Of a stretch of 64,000 bases of DNA, positions 36,457 through 46,327 are shown piece after piece. Each line of letters opens with the position of its first letter. Positions within the stretch are counted from its first letter, which is position 1. The notes below the pieces were generated by a model. That model did not search any database, was not told where the DNA came from, and saw only the letters and a list, made by a program, of their open reading frames with translations. A program made the translations under genes and the position numbers. Origin of the DNA: Longimicrobiales bacterium (GTDB taxonomy: Bacteria; Gemmatimonadota; Gemmatimonadetes; Longimicrobiales; Gaopeijiaceae); NCBI GenBank assembly GCA_028279425.1, contig JANQNV010000134.1, forward strand, positions 1-64,000, written 5' to 3'.

Positions 36457-37311
36457 GTGCCGCTGCTGAGACGCATTCAGGGCCCGGTCCGCCTACGCGG
36501 CCTCGACACCCTGTTGGTCGTCGGTCTCGCCACCGCGGCGTGTCATCCAGCGCGCCCTCCTTCCCTTACCACCGGGGGTCGAGCGCTCTGGACCCTCGAA
36601 GCCCCCGCCCAACTCGTCGAGTGGCGTACCTTCGACCCTCGTACCGTGAGGAACCGCCTCCCTCCAGCGGTACGCTTCGAGACCGTCGGGGAGGTCGCTC
36701 GCCAGGGGCTCCCCTGGGCCCTGCGGTACCTGGAGGCGCATCCCGAGCAGGAGGAGTGGGGCATCTCGTTCGTCGAGGTGGTTCGGGCCGCGTCATTCGC
36801 CATCGATGGACGCTCCCCCGCCTGGGGCGAGGATGGCGCGGCAGGACTCTGGTTCGCGCGGGTGGCGTGGGTGGACCGGCCAGCCTCGGTCGACGACGGC
36901 CGCCTCCTGCTGGCCCTGGACGCCTGGATCTCCGACTCCGATTTCGCGGCGCGGGCCGGCGCGCTCGGCTACCACTGGGCGGTCGGAGCTGCGGCGCTGC
37001 GCCACGACCCCGACGGCGAGGTCACCGCCTCGGTCTCTGCCCCCGGCCTCGAGATCCGGGGCAACTGCCGCCTCGCGAGAGCCGCATCCGAGGCGACCAG
37101 CGGAGTCGGCCGTCAGTCGATCCTCCCGCCGGCCACGTCGGCCATCGAGGGACTGGTTCGCGTGGCCTTTTCAGGCCACCGGGAGCGGGCGTGCGACGGC
37201 GCATCCCACTGGTCGATCACCGGGTCCCATCCCCTGGCCGCGACCACACCGATCGACGACCTCGTCTTTCAGTTCGGCTACCGCTTCGTGGGTGGGGTGT
37301 ACGGGCGGTAG
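36457..37311 (+). CDS. hypothetical secreted protein
   Basis: Open frame with signal-like N-terminus (LLVVGLATAACHP); start uncertain. Confidence 0.5.
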   Translation: MPLLRRIQGPVRLRGLDTLLVVGLATAACHPARPPSLTTGGRALWTLEAPAQLVEWRTFDPRTVRNRLPPAVRFETVGEVARQGLPWALRYLEAHPEQEEWGISFVEVVRAASFAIDGRSPAWGEDGAAGLWFARVAWVDRPASVDDGRLLLALDAWISDSDFAARAGALGYHWAVGAAALRHDPDGEVTASVSAPGLEIRGNCRLARAASEATSGVGRQSILPPATSAIEGLVRVAFSGHRERACDGASHWSITGSHPLAATTPIDDLVFQFGYRFVGGVYGR

Positions 37312-37357
37312 ACCTGCCGCACGCCCGTGCCGATCCAGCGCGGTTCAGGCCGCCACC

Positions 37358-37870
37358 TCAGCCCCCGATCAGCCAGACGACGCCGAGCGTGCCCCCCCAC
37401 CACGTGCCCTCCTCTTCGAGTCGTTCCACTCGGAGGCCGAACTGGATACCGAAGGACTCCGAGGTGGGTGCGGTCAAACCGGCCTCCAACTCGCCGATGA
37501 ACTGCTCACCCCAGGCGTCGTTTCTCCAGAAGACGACGCCCGCACCAGCCGATGCAAAGGCCCGTAGCGAGCCGGGTTCGCCCCCCTCGATCATTCCTCC
37601 CAGCACCGTCTGGAGCCCCGTACCCGAGGGCCTCGGACCCTCGCTCCAACTAACGCCGGTGGTTCGAACGTACGCGCTCGCGAAGGGGGTCAAACCGGCA
37701 CCCGCCTTTCGGCCGCGCACGCCCGCGAGGTAGCTGAAGTCGGAACCCCACCCGTCCCCCGTCACGGCCGCGATGCGAGGTGCGATCTCGATCTGGGCGG
37801 CGACCGGTGCGGTGGCCGCGCTGAATGCGGCCAAGGCCAGGAATGCTCGGGTGAGGGCGCGGGACCACAT
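37358..37870 (-). CDS. beta-barrel-like outer-membrane protein
   Basis: Signal peptide; C-terminus similar to the 38909 ORF (PTSESFGIQFGLRVERL). Confidence 0.5.
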   Translation of the reverse strand: MWSRALTRAFLALAAFSAATAPVAAQIEIAPRIAAVTGDGWGSDFSYLAGVRGRKAGAGLTPFASAYVRTTGVSWSEGPRPSGTGLQTVLGGMIEGGEPGSLRAFASAGAGVVFWRNDAWGEQFIGELEAGLTAPTSESFGIQFGLRVERLEEEGTWWGGTLGVVWLIGG

Positions 37871-38385
37871 GCCAAATCTCCGATGGAACCAGTCGACGGT
37901 GCCGACGCGCCGCACCTCGAACCAAGACGTGGGGGGAAGCAGCCTGACTCTATCGCCGCATCTGGCGCGTGCGCAAGTTATACGCCGAGGGGTGGGGCTC
38001 CACCACTACTGCAGCGACCCAAACGTGGGCTCGACCTTCTTCCGGCTCGAAGACCCGGCTTACCGCGAGGAAACCAGTCCCTGGGCCCCGGGGTGCATCG
38101 CACAGGCCATCCTTATTGGGCGGGCACGCCGCCAGGCCGTGTTCGCTCAGAGCCTTCAACAGAACGGGAGAATCCGCTGGCTCGACATCGGCGGCAACGA
38201 CCAGAAGGTCGATGACCTCTTCGGGATTCGACTGGCCAACCGACCCGAGCCACTATCAGGCGGCGCATATTGGGTAATCCCGCCACTGCAGAACTCGTGC
38301 ACGAGTTGGGCCCGGAGTCGAAGCCTCAGCAGCAGCTCTGCCCCCCGGCGACGCAGAGCTGTCCTCGCTGACGGACTACCCGCGG

Positions 38386-38868
38386 CTAGCCGATGATCAT
38401 CCGGGCGAACCGCTCGACCTCCACGTTCAGGTCACCATCGACCGTCGCGACGAACGTGAAGTCGTAGATCCAGCTCCACCCGGTAGCATCAATCGAGAGC
38501 GCTCCGTCCTCTCGCCAATAGGAGAACGCAAGCACCGGGGTGCGAAGCTCGGTGCAACCCTCCGGGATCCGAAGCTGGGCGTTCGCCGAGTCCGGTACGC
38601 TCAGGGTATGTCGTAGCGACGAGCAGTTTCTCGCGAATGCCGCGTCCCCGACCGGCACGTCCGCCGCGCCGACCGCCCGCCGCAGCGCGTCGAGTGGGCC
38701 CGACGGACGCAACTCATACGTCGGATCGATCGCCAGTTCATCACCCAACTCAGACGCCAGGAACTCCACCGCTGCCTGAAGCTGCTGCTCCACTGAGGTT
38801 TGTGCCGCACAGGCCACAGGGGCCAGCAGCCGTAGCATGGCTACGGTCAGGGCTACCGTCCCCCTCAC
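38386..38868 (-). CDS. hypothetical secreted protein
   Basis: 160 aa with signal peptide (LRLLAPVACAAQ). Confidence 0.45.
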   Translation of the reverse strand: MRGTVALTVAMLRLLAPVACAAQTSVEQQLQAAVEFLASELGDELAIDPTYELRPSGPLDALRRAVGAADVPVGDAAFARNCSSLRHTLSVPDSANAQLRIPEGCTELRTPVLAFSYWREDGALSIDATGWSWIYDFTFVATVDGDLNVEVERFARMIIG

Positions 38869-38908
38869 GGCAATCGCCCGGGGGCGGTCGACAGTTTCTC
38901 ACGGCGGC

Positions 38909-39463
38909 TCATCCGCCGACCCGCCAGACGATACCCGCTGTGCCTCCACCCGAGGTCCCTCGGTCGTTGAGCCAGTCCAACCGGAACGCGAAGTGCAGAC
39001 CGAACGACTCCGACGTGGGCACGGTCACACCGGTCTCGACCTCCACGACGAACTCGTTCCCCCAGACGTCGTCTTGCCACGATACGAGGCCTCCACCGAC
39101 GGAGAAGTGGGGTCGCACTGATCCCGGTCGCCCACCCTGCAGGTTGATGCCGACCACGGCCTGGACGGCGCGACCCGACGGAGCTGGCCCCGAGTCGACG
39201 TCGACCGATCGACTGCGGAGATACAGGCCTGTATACGGTGTGGCCTGCCCGTCCCCCCACCTGCCTCGGAGCCCTATCAGGGCCACATAGTCGTCGGCCG
39301 TCGCCCTAAGGAATCCGATGCGGGGCGACAACTCCACCTGCGCTTCGAGGCGTCCGCCGCACGCCATCGCTCCGAGGCAACACACCACGAGCCAGACCCG
39401 GACTCTGATCGTAGACCGCTCCACTCCGCATCCTCCCCTGAATACGCTTCGGGTCCGTCTCAT
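38909..39463 (-). CDS. beta-barrel-like outer-membrane protein, paralogue of 37358-37870
   Basis: PTSESFGLHFAFRLDWLNDRGTSGGGTAGIVWRVGG; alternative GTG start at 39424. Confidence 0.5.
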   Translation of the reverse strand: MRRTRSVFRGGCGVERSTIRVRVWLVVCCLGAMACGGRLEAQVELSPRIGFLRATADDYVALIGLRGRWGDGQATPYTGLYLRSRSVDVDSGPAPSGRAVQAVVGINLQGGRPGSVRPHFSVGGGLVSWQDDVWGNEFVVEVETGVTVPTSESFGLHFAFRLDWLNDRGTSGGGTAGIVWRVGG

Positions 39464-39990
39464 CACGGGCCGTCCCCGACGCCACTCGATCCCGAACCGG
39501 ATCCGATGTAGCGCCAGGAATCGAGATACCACTCCTCGAGGTGGCGCACGAGTTCCGCCATGTAGTAGACCTCGTTCCCTCTCCGGTCGACCACCACGAG
39601 CGGGAGGCGCACGAGGTGGTCCGTAACCCAGCGAACCTCCGAAAACGCTACGACTGCGTTCACGCCGAACATCGAAGGCGCGCAAACGACCCCGTGGGTC
39701 TCCGCCTCACAAACCGCCGGGCCCGGATCCAGCGCCTCCGCGCCCTTTCTGATCGCGGCGGAGGCTTCCGGCAGGTCGTAGAGATCTTCCGGGCGCGTTC
39801 CTGTCGAGAGCAGTCCGTTCATCCCCGACGCAATCACCCGCGTATCTACGACGAAGGACTCCGGGTCGCGAAGAGTCGCAATCCTGACGGCGAGAGCGTA
39901 GATGCCCGTGACGTCTCGCTCCCTATCCGGGGCTGGCCTGCACGAAACCAACACGAGGAGCAACAACGCGAACCTACCCCACCGTCTCAT
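39463..39990 (-). CDS. hypothetical lipoprotein
   Basis: MRRWGRFALLLLVLVSCRPAPDRERD; TGATG overlap downstream. Confidence 0.5.
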   Translation of the reverse strand: MRRWGRFALLLLVLVSCRPAPDRERDVTGIYALAVRIATLRDPESFVVDTRVIASGMNGLLSTGTRPEDLYDLPEASAAIRKGAEALDPGPAVCEAETHGVVCAPSMFGVNAVVAFSEVRWVTDHLVRLPLVVVDRRGNEVYYMAELVRHLEEWYLDSWRYIGSGSGSSGVGDGP

Positions 39991-40379
39991 CGCCCCCTCC
40001 GCACCGATCAGTCCGCCGCATCGGTACGGCTGGCCCAGCCGCACCCTGGCCACTGCCTACGGCATACGCTGCGACCTCCCACCGCTTTCGGCCGCGCCTC
40101 ACGGTGGAGACCGCGTAGCTGTCGGACAGGTCAGGTCGTCTGCGGTCCCGTCAGGTATTCTACGGTCCGTGTTCGTGGGGATTCCTACGAATTGTGGCCG
40201 CGCGCGCGTCGCGCATTCTTTCCAGGGTGTCCAAGTAGCACGGATGTAACCGGCGGGGGGTCTCGGCGGCGGCCGAGGTCTCCCGCTTTACACACCACCG
40301 GCGTTGCACGTGCTCCCTCGCTTCGGCACGACCGCGGTCCTTCACGCCGAGTCAATCCGGGCCGAGGGGCCGGTTGGGT

Positions 40380-41216
40380 TCATCCGCCTCCTCGCCGGCG
40401 TTGCAGATCCTCGCCCGCGGCTCGGAGTTCCAACAGCAGCTCGCTCGGTACACTCAGGCGCGGTTTGGAGTCAGGCGCTGATCGAGCCAGCGCGCCCAAT
40501 GCCTCGGAGACCGGGTCGTCAACCCGGGCCGTCCGAAGGTGATTGATCAAGTAGTGGGCGAACGCCGAACCTGCCGCCGGATCCCTCAGGACTCTCCATC
40601 CTTGACTCATCAGGATTCGACGCGGGACAACGTCACCGGCCTCCAACATGCGGCGAAGAAGCGCCGATTTCTTCGCCGGGAAGGCCCGTTCGGTCATCCC
40701 CTGAATCGCCGCCTCGCGTACCTCGGGAGGCTGGCGCCGCACCCAGGCGAGGGCCCGGTCCTGGTCTCGGTCATCCCCCATCGCGCCCATTCGGACAATG
40801 ACGTAGCCCTCCCGCTCTCCGAACCACTCGAGGTTGGCGAAGACCCAGTCGGCGAGTGTTCTGTCCTCACAACGCGTAGCGGAGAGCGTGACGTTTCTGG
40901 CAACCAGTTGCGCGGCCCCCTCGCCGGAAGGTAGACCCGTCGCAAGCATGCGCTGCTGCACTTCACGGTGCCACGGATGTTCCTCGGCGCACTTCAGGAA
41001 GGCGGTCCACCAAGCCCCCAGATTCCCCGAACGCTGATACTCCGCCACGAACTCTGCGGGCGGAGCCTGGCCTTGTGGACCTCGCTGGCCCAACGCGATC
41101 CCGGGCGACAGCAGCAAGCTCAGAACCAGGAGGAAGCGACCACGTAGCGTGAGGCCAAACGGAACGCCGACCGAGAATACCACGCGCAGCCCGTTCGGTA
41201 TCGTAGACCGCTCCAC
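40380..41216 (-). CDS. hypothetical secreted protein
   Basis: GTG start with strong SD (GGGGAGGA); LLVLSLLLSPGIALGQ signal peptide. Confidence 0.5.
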   Translation of the reverse strand: MERSTIPNGLRVVFSVGVPFGLTLRGRFLLVLSLLLSPGIALGQRGPQGQAPPAEFVAEYQRSGNLGAWWTAFLKCAEEHPWHREVQQRMLATGLPSGEGAAQLVARNVTLSATRCEDRTLADWVFANLEWFGEREGYVIVRMGAMGDDRDQDRALAWVRRQPPEVREAAIQGMTERAFPAKKSALLRRMLEAGDVVPRRILMSQGWRVLRDPAAGSAFAHYLINHLRTARVDDPVSEALGALARSAPDSKPRLSVPSELLLELRAAGEDLQRRRGGG

Positions 41217-41326
41217 TCCCCGTCCTCCCCTGTACCTCGTTGTCGGCACCCCGAAGTCGACACCGGCCGAAACGAACAAAGCCCCCCACCGGCCGAAACC
41301 AATGGGGGGCTTGTCGTTCAAACCAG

Positions 41327-41399
41327 AGCGGGTGACCGGGCTCGAACCGGCGACCCTCAGCTTGGGAAGCTGATGCTCTACCAACTGAGCTACACCCGC
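41327..41399 (-). tRNA. tRNA-Gly(CCC)
   Basis: GCGGGTGTAGCTCAGTTGGTAGAGCATCAGCTTCCCAAGCTGAGGGTCGCCGGTTCGAGCCCGGTCACCCGCT cloverleaf. Confidence 0.92.
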
Positions 41400-41506
41400 G
41401 TGGTGCCGTGGAATCTACCGAGGGCGTCGGTTGGGTCAAGCACCAACGACACGCGGGTGGATACCCGGAGGCAGCCACCCGCGTTGGCATTGGACTGAAA
41501 CCAGAA

Positions 41507-42979
41507 TCAGTTCGAGACCGTGTACCCGTACCCGGCTAGGGTCTGCGAGCCACTCACCTCGACCTGGAAGGCCTGGGCCGCTTCCTGCGCGGGCAGCGTC
41601 ACCGACGTCTGCTCCGAGGCGATCTCCGCCCCGCCCTCGTCGTAGAAGGTGATGTCGATCGTGACCATCGAACCCGCTTCGGCCGACACGTTCATGATCG
41701 AGCCCGCCACCAGGCCGCCCCCATCGGGGAAACGCTGCAGCTGGATGTTGTTGACGATGACCGGCAGGTCCTCGATGGCGCCGACCAGCTCGGCCGCGCG
41801 GTCCTGATCGCCCATCCGGTTGGCGGTCTGCGCCAGGATCAGGTACGCGTTGCGATTGTTGGGATCGAGCTCCATCCACCGCTCGGCCGCGGCCATCATC
41901 TCTTCCAGCACGCCGGCCGGTGCCTCGGGTGCATCTTCACCGGTCGGGTAGGCCAACTGGACCGAGCGCGACCACATCTCGAGCGCATCCCGGTCGTTGA
42001 CCGAGACCTCGGCCGCCGTCTTGAAGGAGTTGATGGCGCCGTCCCAGTTCTCCATCTGGTAGTAGCCGACCCCGATCGCGTAGTGTTCGGCACCGCTCAG
42101 GTTGCCCGTCGCGGCCATCCGATCGTACACGGCCTGCGCGTCTTCCGGCTGATCCATCTCGACGTACAGCGAGGCGAGCTGGCGCAGGTAGTTCATGTTT
42201 TCGGGATCTTCGGCCAGAAGCGCCTGTAGCTCCTGGGCGGCTTCGCCGTAGCGCTGCGTCTGCATCAGCGCCTGGGTCACATAGATCGGGAGCTGCGCAC
42301 CCGTCTCGTCCCACGAGGCGACCGTGGCCGAGTCCATCTCGGCCCGCAGCTCATCGTCGCCGATGATCTCCTGCGCGCCTCGGAGCGAGGCGATCGCCGC
42401 GTCGTACTCGCCGACCTGGACGTAGAGCTGACCCATGTAGGCCTTCACCTCGGGCCGGCGGTCGTAAATCGCGTCGGCGTTCTTGAAGATCTCGATGGCG
42501 CCTTCGTAGTCCCCGGTGTTGACGATCGGAGCGGCCTCCTGGTAGAGGTCGATCCACGCCCGCTCGCGCACACCCATCGTCTCCAGCTCGTAGACGGGGC
42601 GGAGGCGCTCGGCCTCCGACAGCGCCTCGTTGGCCGCGACGTAGTCGTCGAGTCCCATCTGGGCCAGACCGAGCTGGTAGTACGGAAGCGGGTTAGTCGA
42701 ATCGGCCGCGATCGCCGCCTGGGCCGACTGCACCGCCATCTCGTAGTGCACCTGCGCCTCTTCGGGCGTCTCGGACTCCTGCCCCTGCTCGATGTGACGC
42801 GCCGCCTCACGGGTCATGTCGTTCTCGCGGGGGCGCTCGCCCTGCGCGAGGGCCGTGCCGCCCGACAACGCGGCCGAGGGTCCGGCACTCGACGACGACC
42901 CACCACCACCGGAAGAAGCGGCGCAGCCGCCCATGATGACGAGGGTTCCCGCGACAACCAGCGGCAAACGGAAATTCAT
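41507..42979 (-). CDS. TPR-repeat lipoprotein
   Basis: Lipobox MGGCAASS, multiple TPR-like repeats. Confidence 0.8.
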   Translation of the reverse strand: MNFRLPLVVAGTLVIMGGCAASSGGGGSSSSAGPSAALSGGTALAQGERPRENDMTREAARHIEQGQESETPEEAQVHYEMAVQSAQAAIAADSTNPLPYYQLGLAQMGLDDYVAANEALSEAERLRPVYELETMGVRERAWIDLYQEAAPIVNTGDYEGAIEIFKNADAIYDRRPEVKAYMGQLYVQVGEYDAAIASLRGAQEIIGDDELRAEMDSATVASWDETGAQLPIYVTQALMQTQRYGEAAQELQALLAEDPENMNYLRQLASLYVEMDQPEDAQAVYDRMAATGNLSGAEHYAIGVGYYQMENWDGAINSFKTAAEVSVNDRDALEMWSRSVQLAYPTGEDAPEAPAGVLEEMMAAAERWMELDPNNRNAYLILAQTANRMGDQDRAAELVGAIEDLPVIVNNIQLQRFPDGGGLVAGSIMNVSAEAGSMVTIDITFYDEGGAEIASEQTSVTLPAQEAAQAFQVEVSGSQTLAGYGYTVSN

Positions 42980-43049
42980 CCGGAATTCCTCCTGTGATTT
43001 CGGATGGGGTGTGCAGAGCACCGGAAGGTAGAAACGACCCTCGGTGCGG

Positions 43050-44498
43050 TCAAACCTTTTCTTCGTCTACCCCGATCGCGCCGAGTCGAGCCAGGGTTTC
43101 GTCTTTCCCGATCACGTGCAGGATCCGGGCCACATCGGGTCCGTGATCCTGAGCCGTAACCGCCAGCCGGAGCGGCGTGTAGAGGCCGGGGCCCTTCGCC
43201 CCTGCGGCGGCACCGGCTTCGCGGATCGCCGCCTTGATCGACCCCGGGCTCCACGCCTCGCTGGCCACCCCGCCCAGCGCCACTGCCAGTCCGGCGATCA
43301 CCTCGTGGGCGCCCTCGGCGCCGGGCGTGTCGGGATCGACCATCCGGTCGCGCGCAACGGCGAGCGCCTCGGCCGAAGGATGGAAGAAGTGCAGGTGCTC
43401 ACTCACGTCACCGAAAGCGGCCAATCGAGTCTTCAGCGAGCGAACCGCCGAGGTCAGCACCTCGCCGCTCCAGCCCGCGTAAGGTTCGCCCGCCGACCGG
43501 AGATACGGGGACACCCCCTCGACGAGGGTGTCGAGGTCGAGGCGGGCGAGGTGCTGTTGGGCCACCCAGCGCAGCTTCTCGGGATCGTACGCGGTGTCGC
43601 TCGCCCCCAGCCGCTCGAGCGAGATGACCTGCGCCAGGTCGTCGCGGGTCAGGACCTCGCGCTCGTCGGGGTCCGACCACCCCAGCAGGCTGAGATAGTT
43701 GATCAGCGCGTCGGGCAGATATCCCTCCTCGCGGTAGGCCCGCACCGGCTTGGCCCCCGCGCGCTTCGACAGCTTGCCGCCACTCGGATCGAGCACCTGG
43801 GCGAGGTGGGCGAAGACCGGGCGAGGACGGCCCAACGCGTCGAAGAGGAGCGCCTGCTTCGGGGTGTTGGAGAGGTGTCCCGAGCCGCGCACGACGTGGG
43901 TGATGCGCATCTCGATATCGTCGACCACCACGGCGAAGTTGTACGTCGGCCGGCCGTCTCTGCGCACGAGCACGAAGTCGTCGACATCGGCCGCCGGCAC
44001 CTCGATCGGACCGCGCACCGCGTCGACCACCTCGACCATGCCCTCGGCCGGCGCGGCGAGACGGATGACGTGGGGCTCCCCCGCCTCGACGCGTTCGGCG
44101 GCCTCGTCCGGGTCGATGCGCCGACCTCGCCCGTCGTAGCGGCGCCCCTCGAACTCCACCTCGTCGCTGAAGCAGGGGAAGGCGCGACCCGACGCCACCA
44201 GGCGTTCGACGGCGGCCTGGTACACGGCACCTCGCTCCGACTGCCGGTAGGGCCCGTGCGGTCCGCCGACATCCGGCCCCTCGTCCCACTGCAGTCCGAG
44301 CCAACGCAGATCGTCCATCAGGCGCGCCTCGGCTCCCTCGACGTTGCGCGCCACATCGGTGTCTTCGAGTCGCAACACGAACACCCCGCCATGCCGGCGC
44401 GAGAACAGCCAGTTGAAGACGGCCGCTCGGATGTTGCCCAGATGGAGGTCGCCGGTGGGGCTCGGCGCGAAGCGGGTACGGACGGTGGTCATGGTCAC
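43050..44498 (-). CDS. gltX: glutamyl-tRNA synthetase
   Basis: TRFAPSPTGDLHLGNIRAAVFNWLFSR, GKLSKRAGAKPV. Confidence 0.95.
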   Translation of the reverse strand: MTMTTVRTRFAPSPTGDLHLGNIRAAVFNWLFSRRHGGVFVLRLEDTDVARNVEGAEARLMDDLRWLGLQWDEGPDVGGPHGPYRQSERGAVYQAAVERLVASGRAFPCFSDEVEFEGRRYDGRGRRIDPDEAAERVEAGEPHVIRLAAPAEGMVEVVDAVRGPIEVPAADVDDFVLVRRDGRPTYNFAVVVDDIEMRITHVVRGSGHLSNTPKQALLFDALGRPRPVFAHLAQVLDPSGGKLSKRAGAKPVRAYREEGYLPDALINYLSLLGWSDPDEREVLTRDDLAQVISLERLGASDTAYDPEKLRWVAQQHLARLDLDTLVEGVSPYLRSAGEPYAGWSGEVLTSAVRSLKTRLAAFGDVSEHLHFFHPSAEALAVARDRMVDPDTPGAEGAHEVIAGLAVALGGVASEAWSPGSIKAAIREAGAAAGAKGPGLYTPLRLAVTAQDHGPDVARILHVIGKDETLARLGAIGVDEEKV

Positions 44499-46327
44499 TT
44501 GCCCAGGTAGGTCACGACGCGGGTGGCGAGTGCTTCACTGAAGCCGGGCACACGAGCGATCTCTCGAACCGAGGCGGATCGTATCGCGCGTACCGACCCG
44601 AAACGAGTCAACAGAGCCTGCTGTCGGCCCGGCCCGATGCCCGGAATCTCGCCCAACTCGCTCCGGATCGTGCGTTTCGATCGCAGCTTGCGGTTGTAGC
44701 TCACGGCGAAGCGATGGGCCTCGTTGCGAATGCGCTGGAGCACATGCAGCGCCCGGTCGCGGCGGTCGAGTCGCACCGATGCGCTGCGCCCCGGAAGAAA
44801 CACCTCTTCTTCGCGCTTGGCCAGCGCCGCCAGCTGCACATCGCCCATGTCGATCGACTCCAACGCCTGCCGTGCGGCCCCGAGCTGCCCCTTGCCTCCG
44901 TCGATCAGGCAGAGGTCCGGAATGGGCTTCTTCTCGTCGCGGCGCCGCCGGAAGTACCGGGTCACCGCCTCGTGCATCGAGGCGTAGTCGTCGTTGCCCC
45001 ACTCGCCCTTGATGCGCATGTGGCGGTAGTCGGACTTGCGGGGCTCCCCGTTTTCGAAGACGACCGCGCTCGCCACCACCTCCGACCCCTGCGTGTGTGA
45101 AATGTCGAAGCACACCATCAGACGAGGCACGACCTTGAGATCGAGCTTGTCCTGGAGGTCGAAGAGGGTCTCGTCGGCCCGATCGGCGGCGTAGGCCAGC
45201 GCGACACGATCCTCGAGGGCGTGGCGCGCATTGGTCGACGCCAGCTCGACGAGCCTTCGCTTGTCGCCGCGCTTCGGCACCCCGGTGGTCACCTTGCGAC
45301 CGGCCGCCTCGCTCAGCACCCCCTCCAGCGTCGCCCGGTCGTCGAACTCGCCGGGAAACAACACTTCGGCGGGCAGTTCGCGGAGCGCGTGCGTGCCTCT
45401 GCCCAGGTAGAGCCGCGAGGCGAAGGCCGACAGCAGCTCGTCTTCGCTCGCATCGTGGATCTCGGTGAACCGCAGCGTCTCACGACCGAGCAGCATCCCG
45501 TCGCGAATCTGCATCACGACGCCCACGGCCAGCTCCCCGTCGCGGGCCAGACCGACCACGTCGCGGCTGCCGCCGCCCACACTTTGCACCCGCTGCTCGC
45601 GCGAGAGGCTGTCCAACCCACGCAACACGTCGCGGAGTCGCGCGGCCTCCTCGAACTCGAGGCGCTCGGAGGCGGCGCGCATGCGCGCCTCCACATCGCG
45701 ACGGAGCGATTCGGTGTCCCCCGAGAGGATCGAGAGGATTTCGTCGATCATCGACCGGTAGTCCTCCTGCGTCTGCAGGCCGACACAGGGGGCCTTGCAC
45801 CGCCCGATGTGGTAGTCGAGGCAGGGCCGGTCGGGCGTCTCCTTCATCAGGTTGTACCGACAGGAGCGTACCGTGTAGAGGCGCTTCACCACTTCGAGCG
45901 CCTGACGCATGCTCCCGACCGAGGTGTAGGGCCCGAAATAGCGCCCCCCGTCGTCGCGGACGGTGCGCGTCACATACACCCGGGGAAACGCCTCGTCGAG
46001 GGTCACCTTGATGTAGGGATACCGTTTGTCGTCGCGGAGCTGGAGGTTGAAGCGAGGCTGATGCTCCTTGATCAGATTCGCCTCGAGAATCAGCGCCTCG
46101 GCCTCGCTCCCCACCACCATCGTCTCGAAGTCCGCGATGCGCCGCACGAGCTCCCGCGTCTTGATGGAGCGGTGGTGATCGGACCGGAAGTAGCTGCGCA
46201 CACGGTCCCGGAGGCGCTTCGCCTTTCCGACGTAGATCACCTCGCCCCGCGCGTCCTTGAAGAGGTACACCCCTGGGCGGCGCGACAGCGTGCGCAGGCG
46301 ATCTTCGAGAGGAGTCGGCGTCGTCAC
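44495..46327 (-). CDS. uvrC: excinuclease ABC subunit C
   Basis: GVYLFKDARGEVIYVGKAKRLRDRVRSYF, CLIDGGKGQL, C-terminal HhH. Confidence 0.95.
   Translation of the reverse strand: MTTPTPLEDRLRTLSRRPGVYLFKDARGEVIYVGKAKRLRDRVRSYFRSDHHRSIKTRELVRRIADFETMVVGSEAEALILEANLIKEHQPRFNLQLRDDKRYPYIKVTLDEAFPRVYVTRTVRDDGGRYFGPYTSVGSMRQALEVVKRLYTVRSCRYNLMKETPDRPCLDYHIGRCKAPCVGLQTQEDYRSMIDEILSILSGDTESLRRDVEARMRAASERLEFEEAARLRDVLRGLDSLSREQRVQSVGGGSRDVVGLARDGELAVGVVMQIRDGMLLGRETLRFTEIHDASEDELLSAFASRLYLGRGTHALRELPAEVLFPGEFDDRATLEGVLSEAAGRKVTTGVPKRGDKRRLVELASTNARHALEDRVALAYAADRADETLFDLQDKLDLKVVPRLMVCFDISHTQGSEVVASAVVFENGEPRKSDYRHMRIKGEWGNDDYASMHEAVTRYFRRRRDEKKPIPDLCLIDGGKGQLGAARQALESIDMGDVQLAALAKREEEVFLPGRSASVRLDRRDRALHVLQRIRNEAHRFAVSYNRKLRSKRTIRSELGEIPGIGPGRQQALLTRFGSVRAIRSASVREIARVPGFSEALATRVVTYLGK

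Noticed and set aside
37940-38385. ORFs between the two beta-barrel genes (e.g. 37773-38396 plus, 37950-38159 minus)
   Set aside because: No convincing start/RBS, signal peptide or family-like sequence; could be decayed DNA but not supportable by eye
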